A stretch of 64,000 bases of DNA from Clytia hemisphaerica (lineage: Eukaryota > Cnidaria > Hydrozoa > Leptothecata > Clytiidae). Both the position numbers and the translations under genes were made by a program. The stretch covers positions 377,858 through 441,857 of the forward strand of contig CACVBU010001176.1 in the NCBI GenBank assembly GCA_902728285.1, written 5' to 3'. Each line of letters starts with the position of its first letter. Positions within the stretch are counted from its first letter, which is position 1. Positions 50,399 to 62,070 of this stretch are shown in pieces. Under the pieces are notes generated by a model that made no database searches, was not told where the DNA came from, and saw only the letters and a program-made list of their open reading frames with translations.

Positions 50399-50667
50399 CT
50401 CTCGGGTACCTAATAAGCGTCCCCCCGCTAATCAATTTTTCGAAAATTTTCCACCCAGGACATTCTTAATCCAACACCCCTCTCCCCCCGGTTATATTCA
50501 TTTTTTGAAAGTTCCCTATTTTGCCCTAATTCTGCTATAATAATCTCCATTTCCAAAATTTTCCAACAAGGTCATTTTTATCCCCCCCCCCCGCTTATTA
50601 AGTTTTGAGATTTTTTCCAACTCCCGCCAGCTTATTTCAACTTCCCCGTTTATTAGGTACCCGAGAA
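50399..50667. mobile_element. poly-C MITE, copy 4
   Basis: Ends TA|CTCTCGGGTACCTAATAAGCG and GTTTATTAGGTACCCGAGA, followed by TA. The interior has CCCCCC runs and GCTAATCAATTTTTCGAAAA, as in copies 2 and 3, in a longer 269-bp form. Confidence 0.85.
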
Positions 50668-52020
50668 TATATATTCATTCCCATGGGAGAAAGGCAGTTG
50701 TCATCACAAAAAACTCGAGAAAGAAATTCAGAAGGGATCGCACACGAGGACAAACAATGGGATGTGTTTTTGTTTGAAATTCTTCTGATTGATGTGACAA
50801 AAATGTTTGTTAACGGGCCCTTTGTTAACAAGTCTTTGCTGGAAACTGCAAATATGGTAGGATTTAAACTTTGGTCTATCAGCATTTTGATTTTGGTATT
50901 GTATGGTAGGCTTCTGCGAAAAAGTTTCTTATATAGGAAGTATATCTATAGAGGTCTGCGATTCAGACTAATTGTATGGCAAATCTTTTACTAGCCAAAA
51001 GAACTTCAATTTTGTCTCAAAAGGAAGTAAACACTACCTATTATTTCACAGAAAGATTTTTGAGAAAATAATTTGTCAGATTAAAATCAAGTTGAAGATA
51101 CACCCTCTTCTCACAGACCCGGTAGGATTCTTTTAGCCATTGGGGATAAAAATCGGACTGAAACTCGATTGTAATTCTTATGTTATGAATAGGGATTTAA
51201 ATTCTTTTGTTTTCAAGTCAGAAAATTCATTGGGATGAAAAGATAGCATAATATTTGGTAGTGAGGATTGGTTTATTTGATTACTTTCAGGGGGTCAGTA
51301 ATTGGAGTATAATTTTCCACCAGGGTTGATAATTTGGCCAATTTTCCCAGAGGGAAGGGTTCCCAGTGGGTCTGTGAGAAGGGGGTATGAAGAGCGATAA
51401 GATGTGCAAGATGGCCTTTTATAATTTCACAAAAAGGTACTTTTAAAGTATGTTCCAAAAAATACCTCGTTGGAAAGGTAATCTTGAGTGTTGTGACTAA
51501 TTCCTTTAACTTTCTAAAAATTCGAAAAGAAAATATCTTTCTTGGTCAAAAATCTTTTCTTTGCGCTCTTTGTTTTGAAAACTTCGCGCTGAATTCAAAT
51601 AATTAATTAGAATTTTCCTATTTAGTTTGGCTCAAAAGTTGCAGTCCTTTAAAATGGGCATAAATGGGGCAAAATAGACCTAAACAAAGAACAGTAACTT
51701 TTGACAATCGAGTTACGGTTGATCATAATCGTGTTTATCAAATAGTTGAAAATCATTCTACTTACTAAAAATCATAAATAAATTCTAAAAATAAGGGTTA
51801 AAATTTATTCATACAAGTATCAAAAATATAAGTCTAGGACTAAAATACGTGGCAGTAATTTAAACGAACAATACAGAACGTCCATAAAAAGAAAGAAAAT
51901 ATCCTCAATTTTTCTGACCTCAAAACTATATTTTTGAAATTAGAAATCGTTTTTATTTTGTCCTACAAATATTTCTTACAGAGTTAAATTTAATGTTTTG
52001 AAATAAAAAAACTGCTTCTA
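50668..52020. other. no gene seen
   Basis: AT-rich intergenic sequence. Short open frames lack domains. No repeat structure noticed. Confidence 0.4.
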
Positions 52021-52369
52021 CTTTAATGGGATAAACTTTCGCGGGGATTAAATTTCACGGATTTGGGTGTCATCCGCGAAATTAAGTCCCAATGGGAATT
52101 TGGAAGGGCCTCATCCGCGAAATATTTCTAAACAAAACTCAAAATATGTCAAATAAATACTATTTGAATGGTTACTTGCATCAAAGAGGCGCAAATAATG
52201 TGTATTTCAACAACCAACATGCATGTTCTGAGAGTAAAAGTCACAAAATCGTGAAAATATTGCCACCCAATAGTGCAACCCGCGAAATTAAGTCCCCGCG
52301 AAATTTTTTAATTTCGCGGATAGTCTCAACCGCGAAATTTGATCCCCGCGAAAATTTATCCCATTAAAG
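52021..52369. mobile_element. CTTTAAYSGG MITE, copy 2
   Basis: Ends TA|CTTTAATGGGATAAACTTTC and its near-complement, flanked by TA. The TIRs run about 37 bp or more, through CGCGGGGATTAAATTTC. Same family type as the element at 19056-19420. Confidence 0.88.
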
Positions 52370-52803
52370 TAGTACGGTAAACGTTTTTTATAAGAACAAA
52401 CCATATAAGAGCATAAGGCTTTTGATTGCTAAATTATTGAAAAGATGTGAAGATCATTTTAAGGCTTTGTGGACTTTAGTGAAATTAAAATTTTTAGGCT
52501 TGAAACTCAAAAAATAAAGAATATCCGAAAGCCTCAACAATTTTGGATGTTCTTATAAAAAACGTGTGTTACAATAGTTCAAAACTATGCCCAGTTTTTT
52601 AGCACTGAATTATTGTTAATAGCGAGTTCGAGTAAATCAAGCCTTCCAAAATGTCTCTTCTTTATAAATTCGTCATGCTCAGAAAGCCTCCATCAATCAT
52701 TACTTCAAGGGTTTCAGTAGCCTTAACCGCATACCTCTATAAAAGTAGCTTGGGTACATGAATTTGTTAGTTGATGACTTTACTATAGGGTTCCAGCAGA
52801 ATC

Positions 52804-53227
52804 TTATACTTTGATTTCACACAGTGGCGTCTTGCCATGATCATACAACTTGATCAAGCCTCCTTTTGGACAATGTTTACATTTGAAACATCTTTTTGCC
52901 ACACCCTTTTTCTCACATTCAAACATGAATATACTGCCAAATCTATGTATTCCACTCGTTCGGTCATCGCAAAGTGAATGTCGACAATTCCCTTGACCTA
53001 TATTGAGAATTTCAGCTGTTTGTATGTTGTATTGTTCTTTGGGTGAAGGTGCAGCATCGTTTTCCATGCAAAGAGATTCTGAAAGTTAGAAAATCGAAAT
53101 ATTATACCTAAACTCCAGACTAGTTCTCTTTCTTACAGTCTTAGGTGAAAAATGACAGATGTAGTAGAAAATGTAATTCCTTCTTACCAATGTAAATTAG
53201 AGCAACAACGAGATAAAAAGCTTTCAT
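52804..53227 (-). CDS. small secreted cysteine-rich protein
   Basis: Two exons: 53188-53227 (MKAFYLVVALIYI, a signal peptide) and 52804-53078. They join in phase 1 across an intron with GTAAGA and ctttcag. Predicted 104 aa, about 88 after cleavage. Eight cysteines in the product, including the cluster KRCFKCKHC, point to a disulphide-bonded extracellular peptide. I recognise no family; it could be a signalling or matrix peptide. The start is the only ATG before the hydrophobic stretch. Confidence 0.7.
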
Positions 53228-53658
53228 TTTGATTTCAAGATTTAATTTTTTAATTTATTTATTCGGTACGGTCAGTACGAATAAACAAAGTGTAGACCAG
53301 TTCCATGTTTTATACCTAAAATAAACGGAAATTGAAATTTCTTTCGGAAATGATAAATGATAATTGTTTCATAATAAAATGATGATTTGGTGACAAATAT
53401 ATCATTAAAGAGGATGTTTTTCACATTTGAAGTCCTCATCAAGGAAGGACATTCTATATGGTAATGGAACCACAAAAAAGGAACAAGAGTTAATAGTATG
53501 ATAAAAAGTGCATTATTAGTAGGGGGAAATTTGTTCGTTTTTATGAGGTCACTCGATTGTTTTGGTCAAAGCACTTGTTATACATTTTTGGAAAGCTAAG
53601 GGGTTCGGTCTCAGGCAAAAATCATAGGGTTAGAAATTAATGACTATTTTAACTTGAG
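53228..53658. other. 5' flank of the secreted-protein gene
   Basis: Probably its promoter region. AT-rich, no further feature. Confidence 0.35.
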
Positions 53659-53946
53659 AAAACGGAGACCTGTTGTATATTTTTGGAAACCTCTCGAAAA
53701 ATTAAGATAAGAGATATATGTATTGCGAGTATATATAATTTCAGTACCTAACTCGAGATATTGATGTTATTGAGCTTCAAAAAGCGCAAAAACTGGACAA
53801 AACAGCTGTTTCTGGCTGGAAAACACTGTTTTTAAGGGTTAAGTTACAGTTACAAGAGTTAGGTACAGAAATCATCTATACTTGCATTATATCTCTTATC
53901 TTAATTTTTGAGAGCTTTCCAAAAATATACAACAGGTCTCCGTTTT
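53659..53946. mobile_element. hairpin MITE
   Basis: Ends AAAACGGAGACCTGTTGTAT and its complement. The arms continue through ATTTTTGGAAA, AAAATTAAGATAAGAGATAT and GTACCTAACTC, so nearly the whole 288 bp folds back around about 53800. No coding frame. Confidence 0.8.
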
Positions 53947-56086
53947 ACAAAATGCCCTCTACTATATGATTCCTAAAAGTCTGTCTCAAAATAATTTGCA
54001 GCTAAGACAAAAATGGCTGTAACTTTTGATAGAATTCGAATCAAGTTACGATTTTGTGCTTGTTGAAAAGATATTTGTGAGTGGAATATTATCAAACAAA
54101 AAAAATTGAAAAATAAAAAAAACTGAAACTGAAAAATGAAGAAGAAAAAAATCAACTTTTTGTAGAAATGTGGTATAATTACCATTTTCACAGGAGTGAC
54201 TCTTCAATCTTTGACCATCATCACTGTAAAAAGATTTTTCAAAAATATTTATTCAATCAAAAGATATCAAACAAAGTTTATCATTAGTTGATTGATAAAA
54301 GGCTGTTTTTTGTCGTTTTTTACTACTTTATAGAGTTAACCAGCAATAATTTTTGCTTTTTTTGTGTTGAAAGTACGCTGTTTATAGTTTTTTACCCTAG
54401 CAGTGATGTTTTGTAGAAACCAGTTTTCAGTTCGGCTGTAATTATTGTTATGATCATTACAAAATTACAATTACAAAAAATTCTTCAAAGTGAAACATTT
54501 CCTGTTATTTTCCTCGAGGAAAATACTGTAGACCAATACTAATAGTAATAATAATATTGCCACCAGTACTGGATGCAGAAGAAATATAATGATTTCATTT
54601 TGATAAGAACCATATAAGAACCAAGCAATCATTTTTTTCGTCAAAGCAATGTTCTTAAATTGTTCTTAAATGTGTTGCTTTTGTTCTTCGTTAAATCTAA
54701 AGTCATATCATGTTCTTTGTCAAATTTTGAACTTTCTACTTAAAGGAATAGTGTATTGCTACAGTTGAACTCGACAGCAAAGAAACTCGCTCATGTTTTT
54801 CCCGCAAAAAGTAAAACTACCCGAGTGAGTATTTCCCGTCACGGGCGCGAGAAAACCGAACGAGATTCTAGTCTTGCTCAAAAAACGAGCTAGAAGAAAA
54901 TGGCGACTGAAAAATTTTATTGAGAAAAACTGCAATCTTTACGAGATCTTCATTGATCATTTTGTGGCTGAGCAGTGTTAATATTAACTGAAATAGGTCA
55001 TATTATTATTGAACTATCATTATGGAAAGTTTCAATGTTTATTTTTCTATGATGCTGAAGATACAAGAAGATATCTAATATCAAGGTTGAATTCTTTTGC
55101 TAACCAATTTATACAGAACTATCTCTTCTCTTGCTTCTTTCAGTTAAATAACAATGTAGTCAATTTTGAACACTCAAGAGGAGAAAGAGATTTCTATTTT
55201 CTCGCGAAAGTGTGCATATGGATCTGAGAAGTGAAATGAAACTCATCAACAAGACAAGAAAGACTTGTTCATCTCTCGAAAGTGTGCATATATGGATCTG
55301 AGAAGTGAATGAAACTCATCAAGACAAGAAAGCCTTGTTCAAAGAAGATTTTCATGGTTCGTACTTCAAAATATGGGACATTTTTGTTCATCCAATGACT
55401 TGAAAAATCAACTCTGGAGACTGTAGTCTACATAACTTCAGAATACTTCGATATAATCGGTCTATTCATGGAACGTGGATATTATTTTCTCGATAAAAGC
55501 ACTGTATCATGAGATTTTACACGAACCAAATAAAATGAAGTGAAAAGTAACTCTACGATGAATGAAAGACTCTGTCTGGTTCTGAGCATCATATTGTACT
55601 GATTTGGAATTTTATGAAATAATGTTGAGGAAGTAGCAGTAGGACAAATTGATTTGATTAAATTTAAAATCCTGTGACTATCATTGAAAATTAAGATCAA
55701 ACCATCGATCAAGGGACTTTGTCTTCTTGTGCTTCTGGCATGGTTCGACTCTGAAGCTACATATCTCTGCACCCTTTTTGAAAGTCCTCGTACATGCTAT
55801 GATTTGGGAACAGTTGAACGTATTTTTCATGTATATACCAGTTTGTTTCGTGATGGATGGACATAGCTGCATTTTTTACAGTGGTGGATATGCTGCTGTA
55901 AGAAGAACTGTTTACATTTTATTTACGTTGTTAACTTGAGTGAATGTGGAATATTGTGACTGATGTTGTATGAAGTGACGATAAATACAATATATACTCA
56001 ATGATAAAATTTTAAGATATTAAAAATGCTATTACACTTTCGTAAGACAAGGAAGTTTGATAACTTTCTTAAAATAGTAACAAATC
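53947..56086. other. no gene seen
   Basis: AT-rich intergenic sequence apart from a short tandem duplication at 55201-55340. Open frames are short and lack domains. Confidence 0.4.
55201..55340 (+). repeat. tandem duplication, ~72-bp unit
   Basis: CGAAAGTGTGCATATGGATC, then GAGAAGTGAAATGAAACTC and AAGACAAGAAAG, occurs twice in a row with small indels. Confidence 0.8.
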
Positions 56087-56408
56087 CGGGGGGGCAGTCA
56101 GGCAAATTGACCGACGGGTATGTGCGGCGGTTAAGGGTATGCTTTTCAAAATATCAGAAATGCACTGTAAGGGTGGAATTTTGATAAATGCACTGTATGG
56201 GTATAAATTTCAGCGAATCCAGGAAAAATTCCAAATTTTTGCTCGAAAATCTTGATTTTTTTGCTCTAAAAAAGTTGAAAATTTGAAAAAAATGCACTGT
56301 AAGGGTATGATTTTCACCGATTTTTTTCTGCACTGTAAGGGTGCGATTCTATAAGCCAATTTTTTCGCCGCACATACCGTCAGTTAGTAAACCCACTGCC
56401 CCCCCTGG
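56087..56408. mobile_element. MITE with 10-bp target duplication
   Basis: GTAACAAATC flanks both sides (56077-56086 and 56409-56418). Ends CGGGGGGGCAGTCAGG and, inverted, CCAGGGGGGGCAGTG. Both ends then carry TGACGG/GACGGG and TATGTGCGGCG. The interior repeats GCACTGTAAGGGT at least three times. A 9-10-bp duplication suggests a Mutator-like (MULE) element; hAT would give 8 bp. Confidence 0.85.
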
Positions 56409-57389
56409 GTAACAAATCTAAAAGCAAATAAATATCAACCAGCAGCTTTTCAATACCAATGTGTCCAGGAAGATGTGAAATGACTACGAAAGTATTATTT
56501 CCAAAAATCCTTCAGTTAAACGAACATAAAGGTACGAAAATATTATTCCTCAACATCAATCTATTATATCTCATTCATTCTCTCAAACAGCCTCCTACAA
56601 TCAAAATCTTTCAGCGTCAACAGGATTTGTCGAAACTCTTCCAAGTTTTCTTTCGTCAAATCAAGTGCATCTTCGTCAATATGAGTTATGGGAAGGTCTT
56701 TAAAAAGTGACAGTTCTACTGGACTCAACTTATAATCATTGCTATCAAAATAAAAAATGTCAAATCCTTGAAGCGATTTGATTTGTGAGATAGTGTGAGC
56801 AATGTTATTGATGTTTCCTTTTACCATCTGGAATTCAATAGTCGAGATACTGTTCATTGGAATATCGGTGAACAAATGAACCGGAGGTGGTCCATCCATT
56901 TCATGAAGAGGACCTTGAGTAAAATAGAAGTTACCAAGATGTTTCATCCTCTTAAGAACAGGTGCGAACAATCCAAGATTTTCACTTAATCCGTCAGTCC
57001 TTAAAGCGTCACTCGTAATAAAAGTCACTTTAATATCATGTTCAATCATCAACTCAAGGTCTTGGATTGTGAATAAGTAGCGATCATTGTTGGTAATGTA
57101 AGTCATTGAAATTTGACAATCTTTAACGCCATCTTCACTAAGTAACTTAATGAATTGAACAAGGTTGTTTTTGTTCAAATCAACACAATCTACTGCCAAT
57201 TGGGTAATAGGAACGATACTGTTGAGCTTTTTTAACTGGTCGAGTGAAAGTCGGCCTCTCCTTTCATTCATGTAATCAACTTCGTGGTTAACATCTAATT
57301 GCAATACATTAGTTGACCCTAAAACTATCATTATTTGGTCAAAGTAATGTGTTCGCCTTGAAAACTTTATTGATGACGTATCCAGAATC

Positions 57390-58402
57390 TATGGAAGCCG
57401 AGAAGGATCATTTGGCGATTTCTTTCAAAAACTGTCCAGATTTCTTTCAAGTTGTCGAGAATTCTTTCAAACTGTCGAGATTTCTTACAAACTGTCGAGA
57501 TTTCTTTCAAACTGTCGAGATTTCCTTTAAACTGTCGAGATTTCCTTTAAACTGTCGAGCTTCCAATAAGTGTCGCGTTCCCAAAAGAATCGCGATTTCA
57601 TAAATCAATAAACACGCCTTCTTAACTTTCTAGCCTTCCTCATTTCGGTGCCCTCATCAGGATCGATCTCTCTTAAGAGTCTATCATTACAGTGTCTCTA
57701 GGAGTTGTTATCCCATTACGTAGTCCGTAATTTATTCCACATTCCTCGATAGCCAAGTTGGGAACCTGGCCCTTCAATCTCATTACTTATGATTTGCCGA
57801 AGTTGATCGTCGCTGACTTCACCACCAGCTTTACTTAGCCCATAATCTCTCAATCTTATATTCAACGCATGGTTATGAGCCAAAAACAATAAAATTGATT
57901 CGGATTGAAAGCCCCTTCTGAAATAGTACTCAATTATATCCCTTTCTGTTTCAAGAGTGTTGACGATAATGTTCCGCTTTTGTGTGCCACAATTGCCACA
58001 AAAGGTGTCCCTAATTTCATTGCCACATCTATGGCAAAACATCGTTAAAGAAAAGCTTGGCACCTGGACTTTTCACAAGTGGATAATAATAGGATGATCC
58101 CCCCATTGTAATGTTCGACGCTTTTTTGTAAGCTCGACAGTTTGAAAGAATTCTCGACAACTTGAAAGAAATCTCGTCAGTTTGAAAGGAAGCTCGACAG
58201 TTTGAAAGAAATCTCGACAGTTTGAAAGAAATCTCGACAGTTTGAAAGAAATCTCGACAGTTTGAAAGAAATCTCGACAGTTTGAAAGAAATCTCGACAG
58301 TTTGAAAGAAATCTCGACAGTTTGAAAGAAATCTCGACAACTTGAAAGAAATCTCGACAGATTTTGAAAGAAATCGCCAGATGACCCTTCTCGGCTTCCA
58401 TA
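57390..58402. mobile_element. IS3EU-like DNA transposon, deleted, inside an F-box gene
   Basis: Flanked by AGAATC on both sides (57384-57389 and 58403-58408), a 6-bp target duplication. Ends TATGGAAGCCGAGAAGG and CCTTCTCGGCTTCCATA. The TIRs are near-identical for about 55 bp and then run into tandem 20-bp units CTGTCGAGATTTCTTTCAAA (left, about 7 units, 57415-57560; right, inverse, about 12 units, 58129-58372). TAY ends, a 6-bp duplication and an integrase-like protein fragment fit the eukaryotic IS3EU superfamily as I recall it. Confidence 0.85.
57600..58042 (-). pseudogene. N-terminal remnant of an integrase-like transposase
   Basis: The start ATG at 58042 opens a 108-codon frame with a zinc ribbon (CHRCGNEI..CGNCG), then EYYFRRGFQSESILLFLAHN and GPGSQLGYRGMWNKL, and a stop at 57716. 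After a frameshift the family continues as GITTPRDTVM and LLREIDPDEG up to KLRRRVY near 57600, where it ends at the repeats. Full-length relatives go on to a DDE integrase core, which is entirely missing here. The element is therefore non-autonomous. Confidence 0.75.
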
Positions 58403-58715
58403 AGAATCAATGGAATTCTAACCTTACCAAAATCTTTTATTTCAAATGTTTGACGGGAGTTCACAGTTAACAGTTCGAGTTGAGGAAAAGATTTCTGCAA
58501 CATCATTAAAGAACAATCGCTAAAGTTTTTTGTACTTAAACGTTTCACCGGGAATTTAGATATCTTCTTCAGAAAAGCTGGAGTTTTGAAATAAGCAAAT
58601 GATGGTTTTGACCAAATTCTTGATAGCGTTAACTGGTACATACGTTTCGATGTTTGTGAGAAGTTTTTGGCATCTTGGATGTCTGTATACGATATCACCA
58701 GCTTCAATAATTCAT

Positions 58716-58765
58716 TTGGTAAGATACAAAGCTCCATTTTTTGGTAAGATACAAAGCTCCATTTT
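58716..58765 (-). repeat. 25-bp tandem duplication over the F-box start codon
   Basis: TTTGGTAAGATACAAAGCTC plus CATT is present twice (58716-58740, 58741-58765), which doubles the start region. The upstream ATG (58762) is out of frame with the F-box ATG (58737) and opens a 16-codon frame. Confidence 0.85.
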
Positions 58766-61381
58766 TTGCACTTCTTTTTCCCTTTTTAATTATCTAGAAC
58801 AAAGAAGAAAATTGTGCATTACAGATGAAAATATTTTATGGACAGTTACATTTCAAACAATATTTGGCCCTTCTTCCAACCCAAGTTACTGGCATCTGTT
58901 TGCGAAAATACCCAAGAACCCGCACCTACCCAAAAATGTGAACTTTAGAATTACGAATTTCCCGTACAAGGTGATCATCTCACCGCGGAGAAAGATCACT
59001 CAGTCAGGTAGAACTAGCTCAATCTTGAAATGAATCATACGCAGCTGTATTTTGGCACATAGGTTATACTAATGGAACCATCAAAAAACCCGTTGGGTCG
59101 ACCTTTTAATGATGACGTCATTTTTCAGTACATGCAAAAAGTATTCTCAAACATTTTTCTCGCAACAGCTTCATCTAAAAGATCATAAAAGGAAAATGAT
59201 GAAAATAGTGTGTTGTTTTTTTCAGATGCCGTCAATCAGGTCCCCATAATGAAGATAATGGTCCAAATAGTCGAAAATCTGACACATTTCTTGGTGACAC
59301 TGTAAGCATAACATTAGAATGAGAGAATATGTATATAGATTTATCATTTTCAAATAGGCCATTTTTGAAAGAATTTATGGATCCCACTGGGCTACAGAGG
59401 AAGGGGTGTTCAATCAGAATATCTAATTGTTTCTCTATGTATGTTTGAGCATAGGACCCTTGTACTTTGTAGCACCAATAATCATGTTCTATTCAAGAAG
59501 GTATCGTTAATCAATCATTTCTTTTTAACTTTTTTGAAAAGTTACCAATATTTTACTCATTTTTGGGGTTAGCAGTTTGGCCGGTAACGTCTCAAAATCA
59601 AATCACTTTTTTGAACCGGCCTCGCATGGTTGCGCCCCACGATAGATGCTACAATTCCTAAGGGTTGGTCTCCCTGCCTCGGGCAGTGACGGATTTAAGA
59701 CGATAGAGCAAGTATGTCGGAAATACAACGCTCGTTAAAAGACAACGAAATTACAATTACAAATCACTTCATCTCATAAGTTCGACATGGTCTAAAATCA
59801 CCGATGACGGGTTTATGAAATAAGGGGTGTATTATTTAAAGATTTATAAAAGATACAAAAGATCCAGCTTCAGGGTAGTATTTCTAATAAAAAGCTTCCT
59901 GAGTCGATAAGCTGAGCATGTTTTACATTTTTAAGCTCAGTTTGTTATGTATTTGTCACAATCGACACCAATTATATGCAGATGAGATTAAGCTATGGAT
60001 TATCTCTTCACAGGTTCAAAACAAGTGTTTCAGTGCAGTGACAAGTCAGTGGTAACAAGACATTGTAAAAACTTATAAACATGCTGACAGCTAAAACAGT
60101 GGTACGAATCCACACACAGTAAGACTGTAAATGATACTCAATGGTAACAGACTTTGTGCGAATAGATCTGACGTTCGTAAAACGTTTTTGGAATGTTAGC
60201 GGTGTTGATGATATCACATACAGAAATCTTATTTATAAAGAAATTCCTTAAAACTTAAACAGTTCTTAGGCTTGCTGCTGTACTTCATTTATGTATCAAG
60301 AACATTAAAGCCTACAGAGGAAGATAAAAACTGTTCAAAGGTAAATTACGTCATATTCGTTGGGCCCGAATTGACAAGGGTTGATTGAGGTGAACAGTTT
60401 GTATATGAGAATGCGTCAATTGAAAATTTCAGACTTTTAATGCCATTTGCCCATGGCAACATTAAACCCAGTCATCCTTTATGCGGCCGCTGGTGTAAGT
60501 ATTGGGTGGTGTTTTTAGCTCAATCTAGTTCTGAGTTTTAAGATCGATATAGCAAATTAGTTTCCGGTAATGGAATTCTTTTTCTGATCGGCGAAGAAAG
60601 TTTCAAGATGTAAATGTTATGCAAGCGTTAAGTTTTCAATTTTCCCCATAGTATTACTGTTTAATTTAAGACTGCTTAAGTATTCGAATGAAAGAAGAAT
60701 GTTTTCAACACATAGAGGGTATGTCAACGTGAGAAAAATTTCACTCACGTAAAACGGATTTCATAATTTCTAAATTTTCTTGAGATTGGAAATTGATATT
60801 CTGTCGGAAACAAGGAGTTTCTACACGGAATTTGTTAAATGATTTTTCACGTTTCACTGATGTTACCTGACTAGTTTAATGGGGAAGCTAATATTTTTCG
60901 AAAGTTTAGTCATTTTCAGCTTGGCTTATATTATATAACGACAGCTTTTCGAACCTAAGTTGTGTCCGAGATTTAAAGTATCCGAAAATCCAGTTCCTAA
61001 AAACAACACTGTAAGTACGTAATGATAAATTTTTTGTGCGGCAAATTTAATATTTTTCAAATACATTTTTTAGATTTTTGTTGACTTAAAATACAATTGT
61101 AGCAACTCATAGTCATGTATCACTCAAGAATGAATTAAGTCAAAAGTGCGAAATCTTCTGCCAGCCGGAGAGGTCTTAGGTTTGTACTCTTAAATCTTCA
61201 GGCCGACTCGGAGCCGACTACAACTTCAAGCTCAGGGAGCTCTAGTTGAATGAATAAGTAAAAAAAGCAAAGTTCCCCATGAGTCTATATGGCCTAATAA
61301 TGAATGAGTCAGCTTCATTTTCGTGACGGTCGTTTAAAAATTCCTGTTTGTTTTTAGCACACTGGAAAAACTCATCATTTG
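58766..61381. other. no gene seen
   Basis: AT-rich intergenic sequence upstream of the F-box gene. Frames are short and without domains; no clear RNA gene or repeat. Confidence 0.4.
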
Positions 61382-62070
61382 ATTGAATCATGAACATATA
61401 AACGACTGGACGTCTATCTTTTATTGTCTCTTTGAAGCGAGCTTCGTTGCCGCCTGTATTTCAAAATTGGTATGAAAAATCCGACAATATTCCGTCAATT
61501 TTATTTCTTTGAATTATTTAAGTAAAAGGATTGATAGAGCTTGAACATTACTCCTAATGCACAAAAAAATCATTTATGAATTTTTTTCACAAGTTTGCAA
61601 TATATTTTATCAACATTTTCAACTCTAAAATGCAGAATTTCGACTGCGTGTATACTTTTGAATCCCTTTTGTCACTCCAATAATTTTTTTTATGACTTGA
61701 AAAAAATAGCTTGCCAAAGTTGAGAGCCTGTTTCATAAGAATATCGAAATTAGAATGTGACACTCTCTAAAATTATTAGACACTTTTAAGTCAAAATTTA
61801 GAAATATTAGTCGGAGTTTTGACAAGCTGACGAGGATTTTGCCTCTGTTATTTTTGTTGTGATATACATACAACGACTTTGAGAAGAATAGAACAACAGA
61901 GACTTTTGTCGAAGTTTTGACGTTGTTAGCAAGCTATTCCCAAGTGGTATATCATCAAAATCTATTGTTTTATTTTATGCTTTTAACGAGGCGGCAACGA
62001 AGCTAGCAGCCTTTTCTACAAAAATACAAAGGAGATGGATGTCCAGTCGTTTATATGTCCATGATTGAAT
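61382..62070. mobile_element. TIR element, ~100-bp ends
   Basis: The left end ATTGAATCATGAACATATAA, followed by ACGACTGGACGTCTATCT, is matched in inverse at 62070, and GCTTCGTTGCCGCC (61441-61454) pairs with GGCGGCAACGAAGC (61991-62004). 689 bp, no coding frame. Confidence 0.7.

Larger units (their letters stand above)
56564..58737 (-). pseudogene. F-box protein gene disrupted by a transposon
   Basis: The N-terminal part (58409-58737) starts MELCILPNELLKLVISYTD and continues to SKRMYQL, an F-box pattern for binding SKP1 in an SCF ubiquitin ligase. The C-terminal part (56564-57389) is a roughly 275-residue, leucine-rich, substrate-side region without a clear repeat. Between them sits a 1,013-bp element. 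Without the element and one target copy, the two parts form one frame of 1,155 nt (384 aa) with no stop, so the insertion is recent. As it stands, translation runs into the element and stops in the 20-bp repeats, giving about 186 aa with the F-box but not the substrate region. The element could still be spliced out; transcripts would tell. Confidence 0.85.
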
